A DNA stretch of 64,000 nucleotides from Crotophaga sulcirostris (lineage: Eukaryota > Chordata > Aves > Cuculiformes > Crotophagidae). The notes below the pieces were generated by a model. It made no database searches, was not told the DNA's origin, and saw only the letters and a program-made list of their open reading frames with translations. Made by a program: the position numbers and the translations under genes. Numbering within the stretch: position 1 is the first letter of the stretch; every line of letters starts with the position of its first letter. Positions 1 to 12,670 of the stretch are shown in pieces. The stretch spans positions 149,310 to 213,309 of the forward strand of contig VYZB01000326.1 in NCBI GenBank assembly GCA_013397455.1, in the 5' to 3' direction.

Positions 1-3000
1 TGAAGCTTGCACCAAACTTTCCCCTAAAGTGATGTTTTGCCTCAACACCGGGTCATGGAGCAGGTGGTTTGGTGTTGGGTTAGGTCAAGCTGTCCTGGTC
101 ACTGGAGGAGAATGCCTGCTCTCAGTCTGCCTCTGGGCTGAGGGGTGGATGTCTAAGACAACTCTCTATGGCCAACTCTGTGGAACACCTCTATACTGCC
201 AACTCTTCATGAGGACAACTCTACTTGGTACTGGGGACTGCTGTTTTCCTGTGTTCCCAGTTGCTTGGGGCTGAGGAGAATGCTGGGGTGATGGGATACC
301 ATGTCCGTAAGTCCCTCAATTTAAGATACAACACCTCTCCTCCCAAAAGAAAAACCAACTCAGTGCTCAGGGCTTCCTGCATAGATATGTCCTTGTGGAG
401 AGTTGGCTGTCAGGGAGACTTGCCCCTTTCCCTCTGTGGGATGTCACTGCTTTGGAAAACTTTTTCTTACACTACCCAGAGCCGATCACATTAGTGTCAT
501 ATTATTAACAAAGCCAAACTTTGTTGACAGTACCTTCTGTCTTGTATGGACCTTCCTAACCCTTGACATGAAATTACACTGAGTGATGGGTACTTGAAGT
601 ATGGTGCTAGGGGCAAGATATCCCTTGTCCTATGTTGCAAAATCTTCTTCATATTTTATTTTAGATTGGATGAAATGTTGCAAGTAGTTTCTTGTAGATA
701 CAGATGCAGGGTTGCTGGGGATATGCTGTGGGGCTTCAACTTGGAAGGAATCAGGATCTTGCCCAGCATGGGGCCCTCATTAAAACTCGGCCAACCTTGA
801 CGAGCTGCATCTCTCCGTGTTGTTGTGCCATCCCACTGTGCTGCTGATGGCACATCAGCTCATGAGAAGGGATGCTGAAACGCTCCTACCAGCAATTGTC
901 TCAACACCGATGCAAAAGCTGTCAAGACAGAGGCCATAACGAGCTTGCTGTTTAGGACTCGAGGTGTCCTGTCCTCTGTGACATGCCAGCCATGACCAGG
1001 TGTTGTGGCGTAAGGACATTAGAAGTGAAGGATGGGTGACAGCTTGGCTGTTGTGAACTCTGATGCAGGAGTTAATGGACGCACATCCCTCTGCCATTGC
1101 TTCTGCATTTCCTGAGCTGTGCTGTGTACTGCACTATCCACCTAGTGCCCAGGTGTGCAGTTTTAATAGTAATGATTAGTTTTATCACCTTTATTTTATA
1201 CCATGAAATCTTAAGCATAGCTGCCTAATTTTGTGTGTGGCTGGAAGGTCAGTAGGCTAAGCCTGGCTTTCTGGCAGGTTAGTAGGGAATAAACATGTCC
1301 TTTTATGTAACCATCCATTTCTTCTAACTCTGACTCACATCCCAGGAGATATTCCCCACCTTTCAGACAGGAACATCTCTTCCCTGTTTTGCATGGAAAG
1401 CTCTTGCCATATAGATTATCTCCACTGTCTTTGAGAGATGTGGCCACTTGGTGACAGGGTTGTCTGAGAAGGCTTAGTCCAGCCTGACCAGATGGATGTG
1501 GTTCCCAGCCTTTTCTAGACTCCATCTCTGGATAAAACCTCTCTCTGGTCCATGGGTGTAACTGTCATCCAGCCTTGAAAGCATCTTAGCTTGCTTGTGT
1601 TTGGTGCAGGTAGAGTTTGTGTGCCTTGTAGCTTGTGGGAACTGCAGAAGGTCTTCTTGATGACCATGCTATCAGTGGAGTTGTACCTGTGGGGTTAACT
1701 GGAGGTAACTGAGACCCAGCTGGAGTGCTTTTGAATATCCCACCCTTTTGTTTTACTCTTAAATGCTTATTTAGAGAGTTGTCTTTTAAGTGCCAAGCTC
1801 TGGTATCTGCTTGGCATGTTCTTCATTCTCTATAGCTTTTTCCTTTTTCCTGCGAGCTGTGTGTGTGTGAAAACCTACAGCTGCCTGCGTGGATCAAAGG
1901 CTATATCTTGTTGCTTCCTTTTGGGTATTAGAAATACGAGCTTCCCTCATTCCTCCCACTTTTCAATCTTATCACACTCAGAATTGCAGAGTCAATGAGG
2001 CTTTCTCTTTGTGCTCTGTCGCATACTCTGTAATGTGATCCTAAAAGGGACATGAGGCATCTTTATTAGCCTGTGGGTGTTGCAGCTGGGTTGGGTTTCT
2101 AGAAACACAGGGGCTGATTAAAGTGTGTGTGTAAAGAGGCAAAGGCAGTGGTGTGGGTGTGAGATGTACCCAGACACACGTATATATTGATTAATGCCAT
2201 GCATCCCCTTCATGGTCTGTGCTTGCTTTGGAGGCATCTCCAGGCATTAACTAGCAAAAAAGGCTTGTCCTGTCATCACTACAGACTTTATTCCTTTGCA
2301 GATAGCTCAGAACAAGTTAAAAAAGCAAAGCCCCAGCCCACAGCCTTCCCTGCGCCCACTGTCCACACCCTGCTAGCATCTGGCAAATGGTAAAATATTC
2401 AATCCATATTTTTTAATGCTGCACTCAGCTACCACGTTGTCCTTTTCTTTGGAAAGGAAATGCAGTTGGGGAAGCATATGGAGGTGCTTGTTCTTCTTGT
2501 TGCTGTGGGTTTGTCTGCAGTGTCCTCAAACATGAGGTTCTGGGTGTGCCCAGTTCTTATGTGGTCCCCTCAGCTCCACCACTGCTGTGTGCATATCAGG
2601 GTTGGTAGGTCCATATTGCTGGTGCTTTCCCTCTCTAAGAGGCCTCTTACCCTAAAGCAGAGTATTTTCCCCCATCAACTGTATAATGTGAAGATTAACT
2701 TGTCTATTACCATTGCTATGATGTTGTTAAGGGTTTATTGCAACCATTTCAGTGACTGATATTTATTTAGGTACATCTTTGCCGTAAAGCAGAGCTTTCA
2801 GCCTGGCTTAGGGGCACTCAAGCTCTGTTTTACCCAAGGTGAGCTTAAAGCACTCAACCCCCCTAAAAATGGATTTGGGGTGTGCAGGAATGACAAGGCA
2901 AGAACTAGAGCAACGCTGCAGAAGTGAGGTATCCAAAGTCAGGTCCCCCAATGGACCTCTTGAGGCAGGTCTTGGGCTCTGGCTGTAAGGGATGAGTGGG

Positions 3001-3300
3001 TGATCCAAATCCACCTGTATTGCAAGCATCCATCATGTTTGACACCAGCTTGCATTGAGGAAAGGTGGAAAAAAACCCATGGGAGCTGTTATGTCTTTTA
3101 ACTTGTTCCCTGAACTGGTCTAGGACAAACGGTTGTGTTGGCATAGGAAACCCTAGGCTGTCCCTGCCTGTTTTGTTCCTTGTTACAACTACCTTACAGT
3201 TAAATTTAAAAGACTCCAGTCTCCAGAAGCTCAGCTCAATGCTTTTTTTTTTACTTCAGTATTGTGCATGAAAGAGAAGTGCAGCTCTTCTTCCAGCTCC
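1..3300. other. Unique non-coding sequence, no gene seen
   Basis: I see no exon, RNA gene or recognisable transposon here. Reading frames are short, change frame often and resemble no family I know. Base composition is mixed, with T-rich stretches. The sequence could be intergenic or intronic; nothing within it decides this. Confidence 0.6.
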
Positions 3301-3660
3301 GCAGTAGAGTTCAACGAGAGAGAGATTTGAAGTCGATGCATTTATTAGTAACATGAGGGCAGAGGAATGTGCACAGATACATCGCCAGCTCCACGCTTTC
3401 AACTGCCTTTTTTTTTTTATTTTTTCTCCCCTCGATTTAGATTGCTCTCGCTCTTTCTGTGCTGATACAGGAAAGTCCCAGCATGGGATGATGAGATCAA
3501 GTGCGCATTGGTAGCAAATGCAATTTGTAAAGCCTTCGTTGTATAAATGACACTGTATAAAAGCAATGTTGCAACACAACCATACTAATGCAGGCATGTG
3601 ACACCAATTTAATGCATTTTCCCCATTAAGCTGCTTGTTCAAGACATCCTTCGACCATTT
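3300..3660. other. Candidate conserved non-coding block
   Basis: AT-rich unique sequence with several homeodomain- or octamer-like words (gatgcatttattag, aaatgcaatttg, aatttaatgcatttt) and no repeat signature. This texture is typical of deeply conserved vertebrate non-coding elements, but conservation cannot be judged from one sequence. The function is unknown and the boundaries are approximate. Confidence 0.25.
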
Positions 3661-3734
3661 TGAGTGCAGCAGTGGTGTGTAAGACCTCTATTTTCTGAGC
3701 ATTACTCATTTTGCAGCTAACAGATGTCAGCGTC

Positions 3735-4055
3735 TATTTGTCCCTTATGGAAAAGTCCCTGTAAAGTTCAATAGGGATTAAATTTGTCAGGCTCTATAGA
3801 AACATAACAGGATTCTATGGAAATTACTCTGCAATCCTATAGAATGTAATAGATAATCTCCTCGTCTCAGGAGGTATTTTAACTCTTGCATAATTGTGGA
3901 CCAGAATAGAAAATCTCCATTAAATTCAACAACATGGTTCAAAAAAAATCCTATAGGAAAATGATCATTTTCTATTAAAATCACTAGGACTTTTTCATCA
4001 GCCTGTTGGTATTCATTGGGAGGTTTTATTCGTTTGCCAATCCTACTAAAAAGTG
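3735..4055. repeat. Old palindromic 'ctatag' repeat (MITE-like)
   Basis: The stretch contains a series of related words in both orientations: ctctatagaa near 3792, gattctatgg near 3811, atcctatagaatg near 3834, and atcctataggaaaatg near 3949 followed by cattttctatt. Alternating direct and inverted copies of TCCTATAG/CTATAGAA suggest a self-complementary mobile element of the kind scattered in amniote genomes. I cannot name the family. An open frame on the minus strand across it has no recognisable protein content and looks like chance. Confidence 0.45.
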
Positions 4056-6648
4056 TTTTGTCAGGAGGCTGATACTTGCTTTGTTCTAGGGAACAGTGAT
4101 TTGTGCATAAATGATGCTTATGTCCAATGCTCATATAATTTATGGTGAGGCACTAAATTCCCTTTCAGAATAACTGGAGCAGGATGAGGTTTTAAGCCCT
4201 GCGGGGAGGGAAAAAGACCTGTGCTGGGGGATTTGGAGAAAGGGGTCTGCCTGTGAAGACACCTCAGTGTGGTGCTATTATGGTATAGAGGTCAGCAGCA
4301 GCTGAGCAGCAGACCACAGGCAGGGTGGTGCATGCACACATGGATGTGCCACGGACGCAAGCTTCTCTGTCATCTCTCTGGCTCCGGCACTGCTTATCTG
4401 AAGCGTTCAGCCCAGGATGCTGCAAATTAATGTTGGATTGAAGCTCTGTTTCTGTTAAACTGCCCGTGGCTGGTTTGAATGGCTTTGCTCCCTCTCGCAT
4501 CCACAGTCTGTTTTTTTTATGGTGTAGCCTAGGGAGTGTGGAGCATTGGCTCTGCCGAAATCCAAGGCTTTGCTCTTGGAGGTCGTTGCCTCTGCCTTGT
4601 TGGCTGAGCTCCACCAGCAACACATGGGCAGGAGAAGTTAATTATGGAGAGAAGGCTTTGCTTTGCTTGGGGAGGAGGAGGGGATGTGAAAAACCACCAC
4701 CGAAAGGACCATCTTCCTTTTCTCCAGCCTTGGAAGGTGCTGCTGTGCATTTTGATAAAGGCAAAGCACCCAAGTCATAGGAGCATTAGCAAAATGCTGT
4801 GGCTGGGTGGTATCTCAGGGCACTGTGCCGTACAAAGATGCAACCTCACAAGGGAGCTTGCTCAAAGGTGGGGTCACAAGCAGTGTGGGCATGGGCACAG
4901 TGGGTGGATGATGCTATGGGGAGCAGGTAGAGCTATACCCATAGCTGCTCTCAGGGGTTGATTCAGAGAGGGGAGCACCATCTCTGCAGCAGACTGACAT
5001 GGGAGCGTGATTGCTCTTTTCATGGTCGGTTGTGTAGGAGGATGAGTCATCTTGGAGAAAGGAATTACTAACTCCTTGGGGGGTATTTACAAAGGATAAT
5101 TTCAGTGAGGAAGGTTACTTTATTTTGGCAAGACACGATGAGGACTTTCTTAAAAGGATGGCGAATCAACTTGTCAACTATGTTGGCGCTGTTGTGGGGA
5201 GGGACAGCATCCTGCACTGTGGTGGTGCTGGCCAGCATGCATCTGCCCTCAGCAAAGTGCAAAGAGCCCTGTGGGGGTCTGAGTTTAAATCTGACATGAC
5301 CTAAAGTGTGCCTGAGCCTGACTGAGGGCTTACACCCAATATGTACACAGAAAAACTTCAGGGAGAATCCTGGGTTTGGTCTGTATGTGAAACGCAAGAA
5401 GTGGATAGAAACCCCTCTGAGACGGGGAATGAGTCAGCGAGAAGGATTTGCATAGCAGGGAGGGGATCAGCTGATGAAGTTGAGAAGGTCCACTGCCAGA
5501 AGAAATTAAATGCCACCAGGTAAAGGTCAGGATGTGCCTCTTGATGGGATGATGCACAGGGATGAGGAGCCAGGTCTGATTTTAAGTGCCTGCATTCCTT
5601 TGCACTTCTCCCTGTGCAAATGTGCACAAAGCGAAGACTATAAAAATCAATTGACACAACATATGTAATGGTCTCATTTACTGGCGAATAGAAATGTGTG
5701 TAAATCTGGCATTAAACATGAGTTTACATTGCTCCCCTTCTTGGGAAAGCAGTGATTGACAGTGCTGTGTAAATGACATGAAGACGCCGGTAGAAGCTGG
5801 GAAACATTTACCCTTCTGAGGTACGTGTGTACATTGGAGAATTGCCTCGCCTCGCCGTGAGCTTAAACACATCTGGAGGGATCGCTTCTTGCCCAGTTCC
5901 TTGCTGTTGCTTACAATTAATACCTTTGTGTGGAAGAAGCAGTGCAAGGAGAAGCAGCTCTGTCTTGAACAAATGATAGCCGGTGTTTTCTTTCCCCCTG
6001 AGCCATACTTGTTCCCTCTTAGAAGGTGCTGGAGCAAAAGTTCCTGCAAAGCCGTTGTGTAGCAGCAGGTCTTCAAACTCCAGAAGCTGAGAGGCTGCAA
6101 CGGTGCGTAGGGACTGTTTTCTTCCACTGTAGCAGCTAGTCCGAGTGAAAATCCAATAACAGCCATTTGAGATTAAATTCTGAGCACTTGAGTAATCTAA
6201 AGCCAGCGAGGAGTCGGTGGCTCAGCAGTCAGTCGAATGGTCTGGGCTGTTGTCTTATTAGAGGGAGAGAGAAACTTTGATTTAACCCAAGACCCTTAAT
6301 TTTCAAACAAGGAGGCGAAGCAATAACACTTCCTGACTCCCACTGGCTGTTACCATTTCACGAAGTCTTTGGCTTCTGAAATTTGTTGACTGTCTTCAGG
6401 GTTTGGACTTCTCAGGCAATTTGCTTTGACAGGAGGATCCATAGAAATCAATTAATGGAAGTAGGGGTGGAGAGCAGGAAGCTGCATGGGCGTTTGGGGA
6501 GGAAAGTGCCACAGCAAACTCCCTGGGATTAAAGACAAAAGAGTCGCCATTAGCGATGTTTCTGTAGGAAGGGGGAAAAAAAAATAAACAAAAATAGAAA
6601 ACCCTGCTGAAGGTCCTCCCAGCCCTTGTGACCTGGGTTTCAGAGATA
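4056..6648. other. Unique non-coding sequence, no gene seen
   Basis: I see no recognisable repeat or exon. The part around 5650-6240 is relatively AT-rich and low in repeat texture and could include conserved non-coding sequence. The words near 6205-6235 resemble a tRNA A box only, with no B box, so no tRNA is called. Confidence 0.5.
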
Positions 6649-7143
6649 CATAGAATCATTTGGTTGGAAAAGACCTTTGAGATCATCAATTCCAACCACA
6701 TATGTCCACTTCTAAACCACCCCCAAGCACCTCATCTACCTGTCTTTTAAACACCTCCAGGAATGGTGACTCCACCACTTCCCTGGGCAGCCTCTGCCAG
6801 TGCCTGACAACCATTTTGGTGAAGAAATTTTTTCTGATATCCAATCTAAACCACCCCTGGCGCAACCTGAGGTCATCTCCTCTTGTCGTATCTCCTGTTA
6901 CTTCGGAGAAGAGACCAACATCCACCTCGCTACAGCCTCCTTTCAGGTAATTGTAGACACTGATAAGGTCTCCCCTTAGCCTCCTTTTCTCCAGGCTAAA
7001 CAACCCCAGTCCCCTCAGCTACCTCTCAGAAGACTTGTTCTCCACCTGCTTCCCCAGCTCCGTTCCCTTCTCTGGATGCACTCCATCCCCTCAATGTCCC
7101 TCTTGTCATGAGGGGTCCAAAACTGAGCACAGTATTTGAGGTT
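6649..7143 (-). mobile_element. CR1 LINE fragment, type C, 5'-truncated
   Basis: This is a reverse-oriented CR1. It begins (as the element's 3' end) with catagaatcat, the complement of the ATTCTATG tail, followed by the type C block ttggaaaagacctttgagat. Reading the minus strand, 7003 to 6686 keeps about 100 codons of the C-terminal tail of CR1 ORF2 (endonuclease/reverse transcriptase polyprotein), downstream of the catalytic RT core. Recognisable pieces include [10 protein letters not shown] and LPREVVESP. The element fades out near 7143 where it would continue toward its 5' end. It lacks the endonuclease and RT core, so it is dead. Confidence 0.93.
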
Positions 7144-8275
7144 TCATAGTTCTTGGTCTTTGCAGAGGTCTCAACTGAGCTTGTGTTCTGGGTGTCCTGG
7201 TAGCACATCCATGCCCACCTCATCCTCAAGACACATGTTGTGGTAAATCACTGTCTTCAATGTTAACTGATCCCAGCCTTCCACAATGACTGAAAATTAA
7301 TTGTGAGCTTAAATGCTTCCTTGACCTTTAACTCTGCTGCTTACTTGGTGATGTGAAGGCTTTGTCTCTTCAGAAAGACATCTTTTAGAAAAGGAGGAAG
7401 TTGTTAATTTTTCCTTTTAATTTCTTTGTGCAGAGCCCCATCCCAAATGTGCGAATCGGCCGTGGACCTTTGATTTAACTACACATTTATTTTATTCCAA
7501 ATTCCCATTTCCAGTCTGAGGATGATTCTTTTTTTTTTTTTCCACCCTTAAAGGTGAGCTTTAAAAATAAGCCTTGGTGTCCTCTCCATTTTTTTTTTCC
7601 TGTGCTTACGAACTGAGAGGGCAGTCAGCAAAGAGGTGTGAATTAGATTTCAGTGTCGTGGTGTAGGGGCTCCAGCTACGCCGCCTTCTCCCTTCAATGC
7701 AATCCTTCCAGAGCTGCTTCCTAGCACATCTCACCTCCTTCGCCGTTATTCTTCTCGCATTTATTGCCTTCATTTCCGTTGCACGGATGGCACCGGGGCT
7801 GCATTCTCATACACAGCTCTCCCCTGTAATGAGTGACCTAGATAGTGCTTTCTTTTCGGACAAAGCAATAAACAATAGCTTCACTAACAATGTGCTTGGC
7901 TGCTAATTCACGCTGAGCAGGGCTTGGACTTAGCATTAGAGAAATGTTCATTCGGAGCCAGATTATCTGAGGCTCTCTGATGCCCCCTATTACCATAGCA
8001 TCTGAGCGCCTTGCGGCTTTTGAAGATGCTTATTTTCGTGTTAACTCTGCAGTATTATCCCTTTACTTTTTTTTTTTTTCAAAGCTGGGGACTGAAGCAT
8101 CTCTCTGGGCACAGGGGCTGGAGTGGCTTTTTTTTTTTTTTGGTAGAGCGAACATTGCGTTTAATTTCAGGTAGTTATTCTGGGATGAAGGAGGCTGCGT
8201 TGAGTGAGATGCCGTGGGTGATTGTATGTCAGGACTGTTTTGTGCTCTACCCCTCCTGTTCAGACACCATCAGAC
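7144..8275. other. Unique sequence with candidate conserved blocks
   Basis: No gene is seen. It holds T-runs near 7510, 8066 and 8130. The part near 7860-8040 is AT/GC-balanced and repeat-poor. The words at 7980-8030 (ccctattaccatagcatctgagcg) faintly resemble an old amniote SINE core but are too short to call. Confidence 0.4.
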
Positions 8276-8626
8276 ATAGTGTGGCCAGCAGGACCAGGGA
8301 GGGGGTTGTGCCTCTAAGTTCAGTGCAGGTGAGGCTGCACCTTGAATTCTGCGTTTAGTTTTGGGCCTCTTGCTGCAAGGAGGACACTGAGGGGATGGAG
8401 CACATCCAGAGAAGGTTCAAATTAGAGATCACAAAAAATTCCTCTGCCAAAAGGGTTCTCAGGCACTGGCAGAGGCTGCCCAGGGAGGTGCTGGAGTCAC
8501 CATCCTGGAGGTGTTTCAGAAACCACTAGGTGAGGAGCTCAGGGATCTGGTTTAGTAGTGAAGAGGTACAGTTGGACTCGATGAGCTCTAAGATCTTTTC
8601 AAACCAACCAATTCTATGATTCTATC
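8276..8626 (+). mobile_element. CR1 LINE fragment, type C, with internal deletion
   Basis: The plus-strand copy starts near catagtgtggccagcagg and runs through the CR1 body (ttttgggcctcttgctgcaaggaggacactgagg). Near 8416-8420 it jumps directly to the region that reads aaaaaattcctctgcc, so roughly 250 bp present in fuller copies is missing. It ends in the canonical double 8-mer attctatgattctatc. The reading frame is destroyed. Confidence 0.92.
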
Positions 8627-10029
8627 AGAACAATTTTCCCTTTGCTGGGAAAAGCTGATGCCCCACTCCTGGACTGGCATAAACCCGTCGAGCCCTGCTC
8701 CATTGTCATCGGTGCAATCACCCCACAGCTGTAAAACTCTTTGTTTCAGGAGGCTCCAGGGTCCCTTAAACCACATCCACCTCCCTGATGTGACATCATG
8801 GGCTGCTCTGACCCAGCTCACTCTCAGTCCTTTGCCCCTGGAGATGCACTTCTTCCACCTTTGCCACGTTGCAGGGACAATAATTTACTGTGCCATGCTA
8901 CTTCCTTTATCTCCATTTATGCTCACGTAATGTGGTTGGGAATCTACAAATTCCCTTTTACGCTGTTCTGAACATAACCTACTAAACCTTAATCATGGTT
9001 TGGGGACCAGTAATTCTTTCTGTTATATGACTCGCTCTTTATTTTTTCTTATATAATTTTTCCTTTAAGAAAAGATCATTAATCCATGTTTCTGAGCCTT
9101 CCCATCAATCTATAATTGAATCGTATAAAAAAAGACTTGATTTTACATCCATATAAGAAAGAATTCAATTCTCCCTAATGCCTGCAGATTTATAAGTCTT
9201 AATCTTCAGATTTCTCTTAATTTTTTTTTCTCTAATAACCTAGCTTGTCTGGAGTTATCTAAATTAATTGTGAACTTGAATATACTGTGATCTGAGGAGA
9301 TCAGTTATCTTTCCCCCGTAGAGGAGACGCCAAGAGCTTAACAGGTCCATCTCGCAGGGAAAACAAAACCACTTCTAATAGCTACCTAACCTTGGTGTGT
9401 TGGGAAGCACCCCTCCCAGGCATCTTCAAAAGATGCTCACTTAATTATCACATTTTAACCACCGCATTGCACTGCAGGGCTTTCCTCTCTTAAGTTTCGG
9501 CTCTGCTATCACCTTCTCCTTTAAAAGTACAAAGGGAGCACGTTGTACCTTGCTAGCTCAGTGGGCTGGGAGGAGAAACTCTGCCTTTCCAACCCCAGCT
9601 CTGCCACCAGACTCACTTTTAAGCCTCCACTTGAGTTCGTGCTGTCGACTGGTTCAAGGCATCTTCTCTTCTCATAGCAGCAGCCCCCTGCGGAGAGCAG
9701 AGCCCATCCTTTGGCCTCTGTTGGATGGGTTATTCCTGCTGGGGTGGATACCAAGGGCTGCCCTAAGCCTTGATTTGGGGTAAATGCAGCTCAGCAGCTT
9801 TTGACACATTTTTAGTGCACGCAGAGGGGTTTGCAGTGAGGCTGTGTAATGGGGAAGGGAGAAAGCAAGCAACCAACAGGCACTTGAGTGTATCTCTAAG
9901 TCTTGGAGCCCTCTGCCACCCTCCTCTAGAGCTGTGAAAGAGCCCTGGGCTTCTTATCCTGAAGCTGGGGTGGAGCTGGAGCATTTGTGTGTGTAAGGCA
10001 TGCAGAGAGGCAACAGCTTTTGCTAATTT
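8627..10029. other. Unique non-coding sequence, no gene seen
   Basis: No exon or repeat is recognised. 9000-9300 is strikingly AT-rich with several T-runs and TATA-like strings. Nothing links these to a transcription start. Confidence 0.5.
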
Positions 10030-10078
10030 AATAAAGCTCCTAAAAAAAAAAAAAACCAAAAAAAAACCAAAAACCCAC
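10030..10078 (+). repeat. AATAAA followed by an A-rich tract
   Basis: AATAAA lies at 10030-10035, followed six bases later by 14 A's (10042-10055), then two further A-runs broken by CC. The layout resembles the 3' end of a processed retrocopy, but no gene-like sequence is recognisable upstream. It may equally be a simple A-rich repeat. Confidence 0.5.
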
Positions 10079-10743
10079 AAATATGGGGTTTGGGTTAGTG
10101 GAAATCTTCCAGTGCTGTCAGGCTCACGCATCCCAATGACTCCACTGGCCCCTGTTTTCAAGCTGAATGTGTCAACTAAAGCAGCCTTTGCCCTCAGCAT
10201 CTCCAGGAGACCCCACCTTGGAGGCACTGAGGCATCCAGAGGGGTTGGCTTCTTCTCCTTTCCTTACTCCTCCTCCTCTCTGCAGCAGAGGAGGAAGACA
10301 AAGACAGGTAATTGTGCTGTCTCCGCAGGCAGTGAATTGCAGCCAGTGTCCATTTTAAACACACTGTTTGGAGCCCTGACAGTGGCATGTGTGCAGGAAA
10401 TTGCTCTGAATTCCTTCAGCCTCCACTGTGTTTAACTCCTGGGAAAGGTGTTTAGAAAAGCAATGCATCTGATATTTGCTCTAAGTTTCTGGGACGAGAA
10501 AGAAGAGCAAAAGCCAAGGTTTTGCTGTACGTGCATTTACCAGCTTCCATCCCTGTATTCTCTTGTAGGCTCACAGTCCCATCTGTTAGAGATTTCCTGT
10601 ACTGATGTGCTTTTTCTCTTTTTTTTTCATGCCATGCCTGCGCTGTTGATTCATCCTCTTTAAATGAGACGTGGGGCTCTGTTGGCAGGTCTCCTGCTGC
10701 ATCTCCTTGCTGTCCATCTTTCCTTCTTACATGCCCATTGCCA

Positions 10744-10945
10744 TCATGGAATGGTTTGGGTTGGAAGGGACCTCAAAGCCCATCCAGTTCCAAACCACCT
10801 TCAATGGGCAGGGACACCTCCCACTGGATCAGGGGGCTCCAAGCCCCATCCAACCTGATCTTGGGCACCTCCAGGGATGGGGCAACCACCACTGCTCTGG
10901 ACAACCTGGGCCAGTTGCCTTCCCATCCCATGAAAAAACCTTCCC
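10744..10945 (-). mobile_element. CR1 LINE 3' fragment, type A
   Basis: A reverse-oriented type A copy. tcatggaatggtttgggttgg marks the 3' terminus, followed by the complement of the 'gagccccctgatccagtggg' block, then the complement of the 'ccctggaggtg' block. It loses identity near 10945. Short open frames on both strands across it are by-products of the element. Confidence 0.93.
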
Positions 10946-12499
10946 CTCCCTTCCCTCCTTGGCCATCTAGGGAGGGCTGGTATTGAAAGCAGAGGAGTTT
11001 GGGTGTGCAGGACCTGGAGGGAATTGCAGGTGAGTGAAATTGGTCAGTCCTCTGGAGCTCTGCAGAATCCTGCCCTGAAAGGGTGCACCAAAGCAGGATT
11101 AAAATCCTGGGGAGGTTTCTCTTGGCTTGAACCCCTCCTGGTGCCTAGGTTGTATGTTTGGATGCGGTTACCCAAATAGCCAAACCATCCTCTGGCTCCT
11201 AGGAATTTCTTACTAGTTAGTAGGGAAGCTCCCAGGTCTATCAGAGCACTGGTAGTAAAACTGTTGCTTTGAGAGGCTGCAGGCAGATTTGTGCTGCTTT
11301 TTATTTTATTCATTACTTTTTCTCCTTCCCTCCCATCTCACAGTTGCTTTCTGAGTTTCAGATGGATTATCCAGATTGCAAAGTCCAAACCCTCGCCTGC
11401 CTGCCAGGCCCTTCTGTTCCCTTCCAGTTCATTCCTTAAATCCATTGTAGCAGCTCCCTCTTCTCATGGAATGGGGCTGGAGGATTTGTGTGGGTGCTGC
11501 AGTGGAGGTGCAGAAACGGTTCTGTGCATGCAGGGTGTCAGGGCTGAAGGCCACCTCTTAGGCAGTGGTTTGTCCCACCAAACGCTCTGCTGGTTGGTGA
11601 GGGCTTCTTTGGTTGCAGGAAGAGGCTGGGGGGAGGCTTTACAGGAGCCACAGGAATGATTTTGTAGGTTCTTGCCTTGCTCCTTCCCTAGGAGGGATTC
11701 CTCGTGCAGGGACTCCTGCAACCCCAGGCATGCTCATGCTCCTTGGTGATACCTGTGGTTTTTTTGGAGACTTTTGGGAGATGAGCTGGCATTGGATGGG
11801 GTTTGTAAAGGTGGAAAGGGAAGGGAATGAAGGAGCAAAGGGATCCACAGCTCATCACTGCTGAAGTTGCTTCATGTCCTCTTGTCTGCATGGGTGATGA
11901 ACTGCCCTGAGCAGAGGCTGTCTGGCACACGGGGGTCCCATCAGGGATGGGGTGAGGATGACCCCACTCATGATTTCTTTTGGGTGTTACTTGGGAAATT
12001 GCAGGTTGGGAGACTGTAAGTGCTACTGCATTTAAAATACCTTTTAAAAAGGTATTTTTCATTACTTTCCTCTTTATTTTGGAGGTAGATTCAGGAATCT
12101 GGAAGCATTATTCTTCTCTTGACTCCACTCTCCAGCTCCCTCTTTCAACTTAGCAGAAAGGGGAGGTTTTCCTCTCTTGGAAAGGAACAGACACGACCAT
12201 TTTCTTTCTGTATTGATTAAAACCAACAAACATCCTAGAGTGATCCTGTGCTTAGTTAGGTGGAAGGAGAGAACAAAATCAGCATCGTGAGGCTTTGCTC
12301 TGTGCTGCCTGCAGTGCTGGGAGGGAAGAGCACTTAATCACAGCTGCCAGTGGGGTCCACCAAAAAAAATGTCTCTGCTCAGCCTGTGTTTTAAAAAAAA
12401 AAAAAATCAGATTACTTTCCTGGCTGGGGTCAGAGGGGGAAAAAAGTGATTTACTGACTAGATAGCCACACTGTGGATAAGACATGGTTTTCAGCCTCA
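10946..12499. other. Unique non-coding sequence, no gene seen
   Basis: No exon or repeat is recognised. An imperfect AT-rich palindrome (accttttaaaaaggtatt) lies near 12040-12057. The A-run near 12400 is simple sequence. Confidence 0.5.
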
Positions 12500-12590
12500 G
12501 GACACTGGACAGGTCACTTTGCTCTTAGTCTGCCTCGGTTTCTCCATTGGCAATGCTTGTGTTCATTCCAGGCATTTGTGTGCAATGTTC
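12500..12590 (+). mobile_element. MIR-like SINE relic
   Basis: ggacaggtcactttgctcttagtctgcctcggtttctccatt follows the order of the conserved MIR core and right arm (caagtcactt ... tctgtgcctcagtttccccatctg). No tRNA-derived head is visible. The copy is heavily mutated, as expected for an element that stopped moving before birds diversified. Confidence 0.65.
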
Positions 12591-12670
12591 TGCACTTAGG
12601 GGTGAAGCTGTGCATAAAAATGGTTCATATATGTGTGTTAAGAGAATAACATCACTCTGTGCATATATTC

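Noticed and set aside
3787..4134. 115-codon minus-strand open frame across the palindromic repeat
   Set aside because: The frame lies in AT-rich inverted repeat DNA and shows no domain; it is not evidence for a transposase.
6200..6250. tRNA-like string ggtggctcagcagtcagtcg
   Set aside because: Only an A-box resemblance. There is no B box (GGTTCGA) at the proper distance and no cloverleaf.
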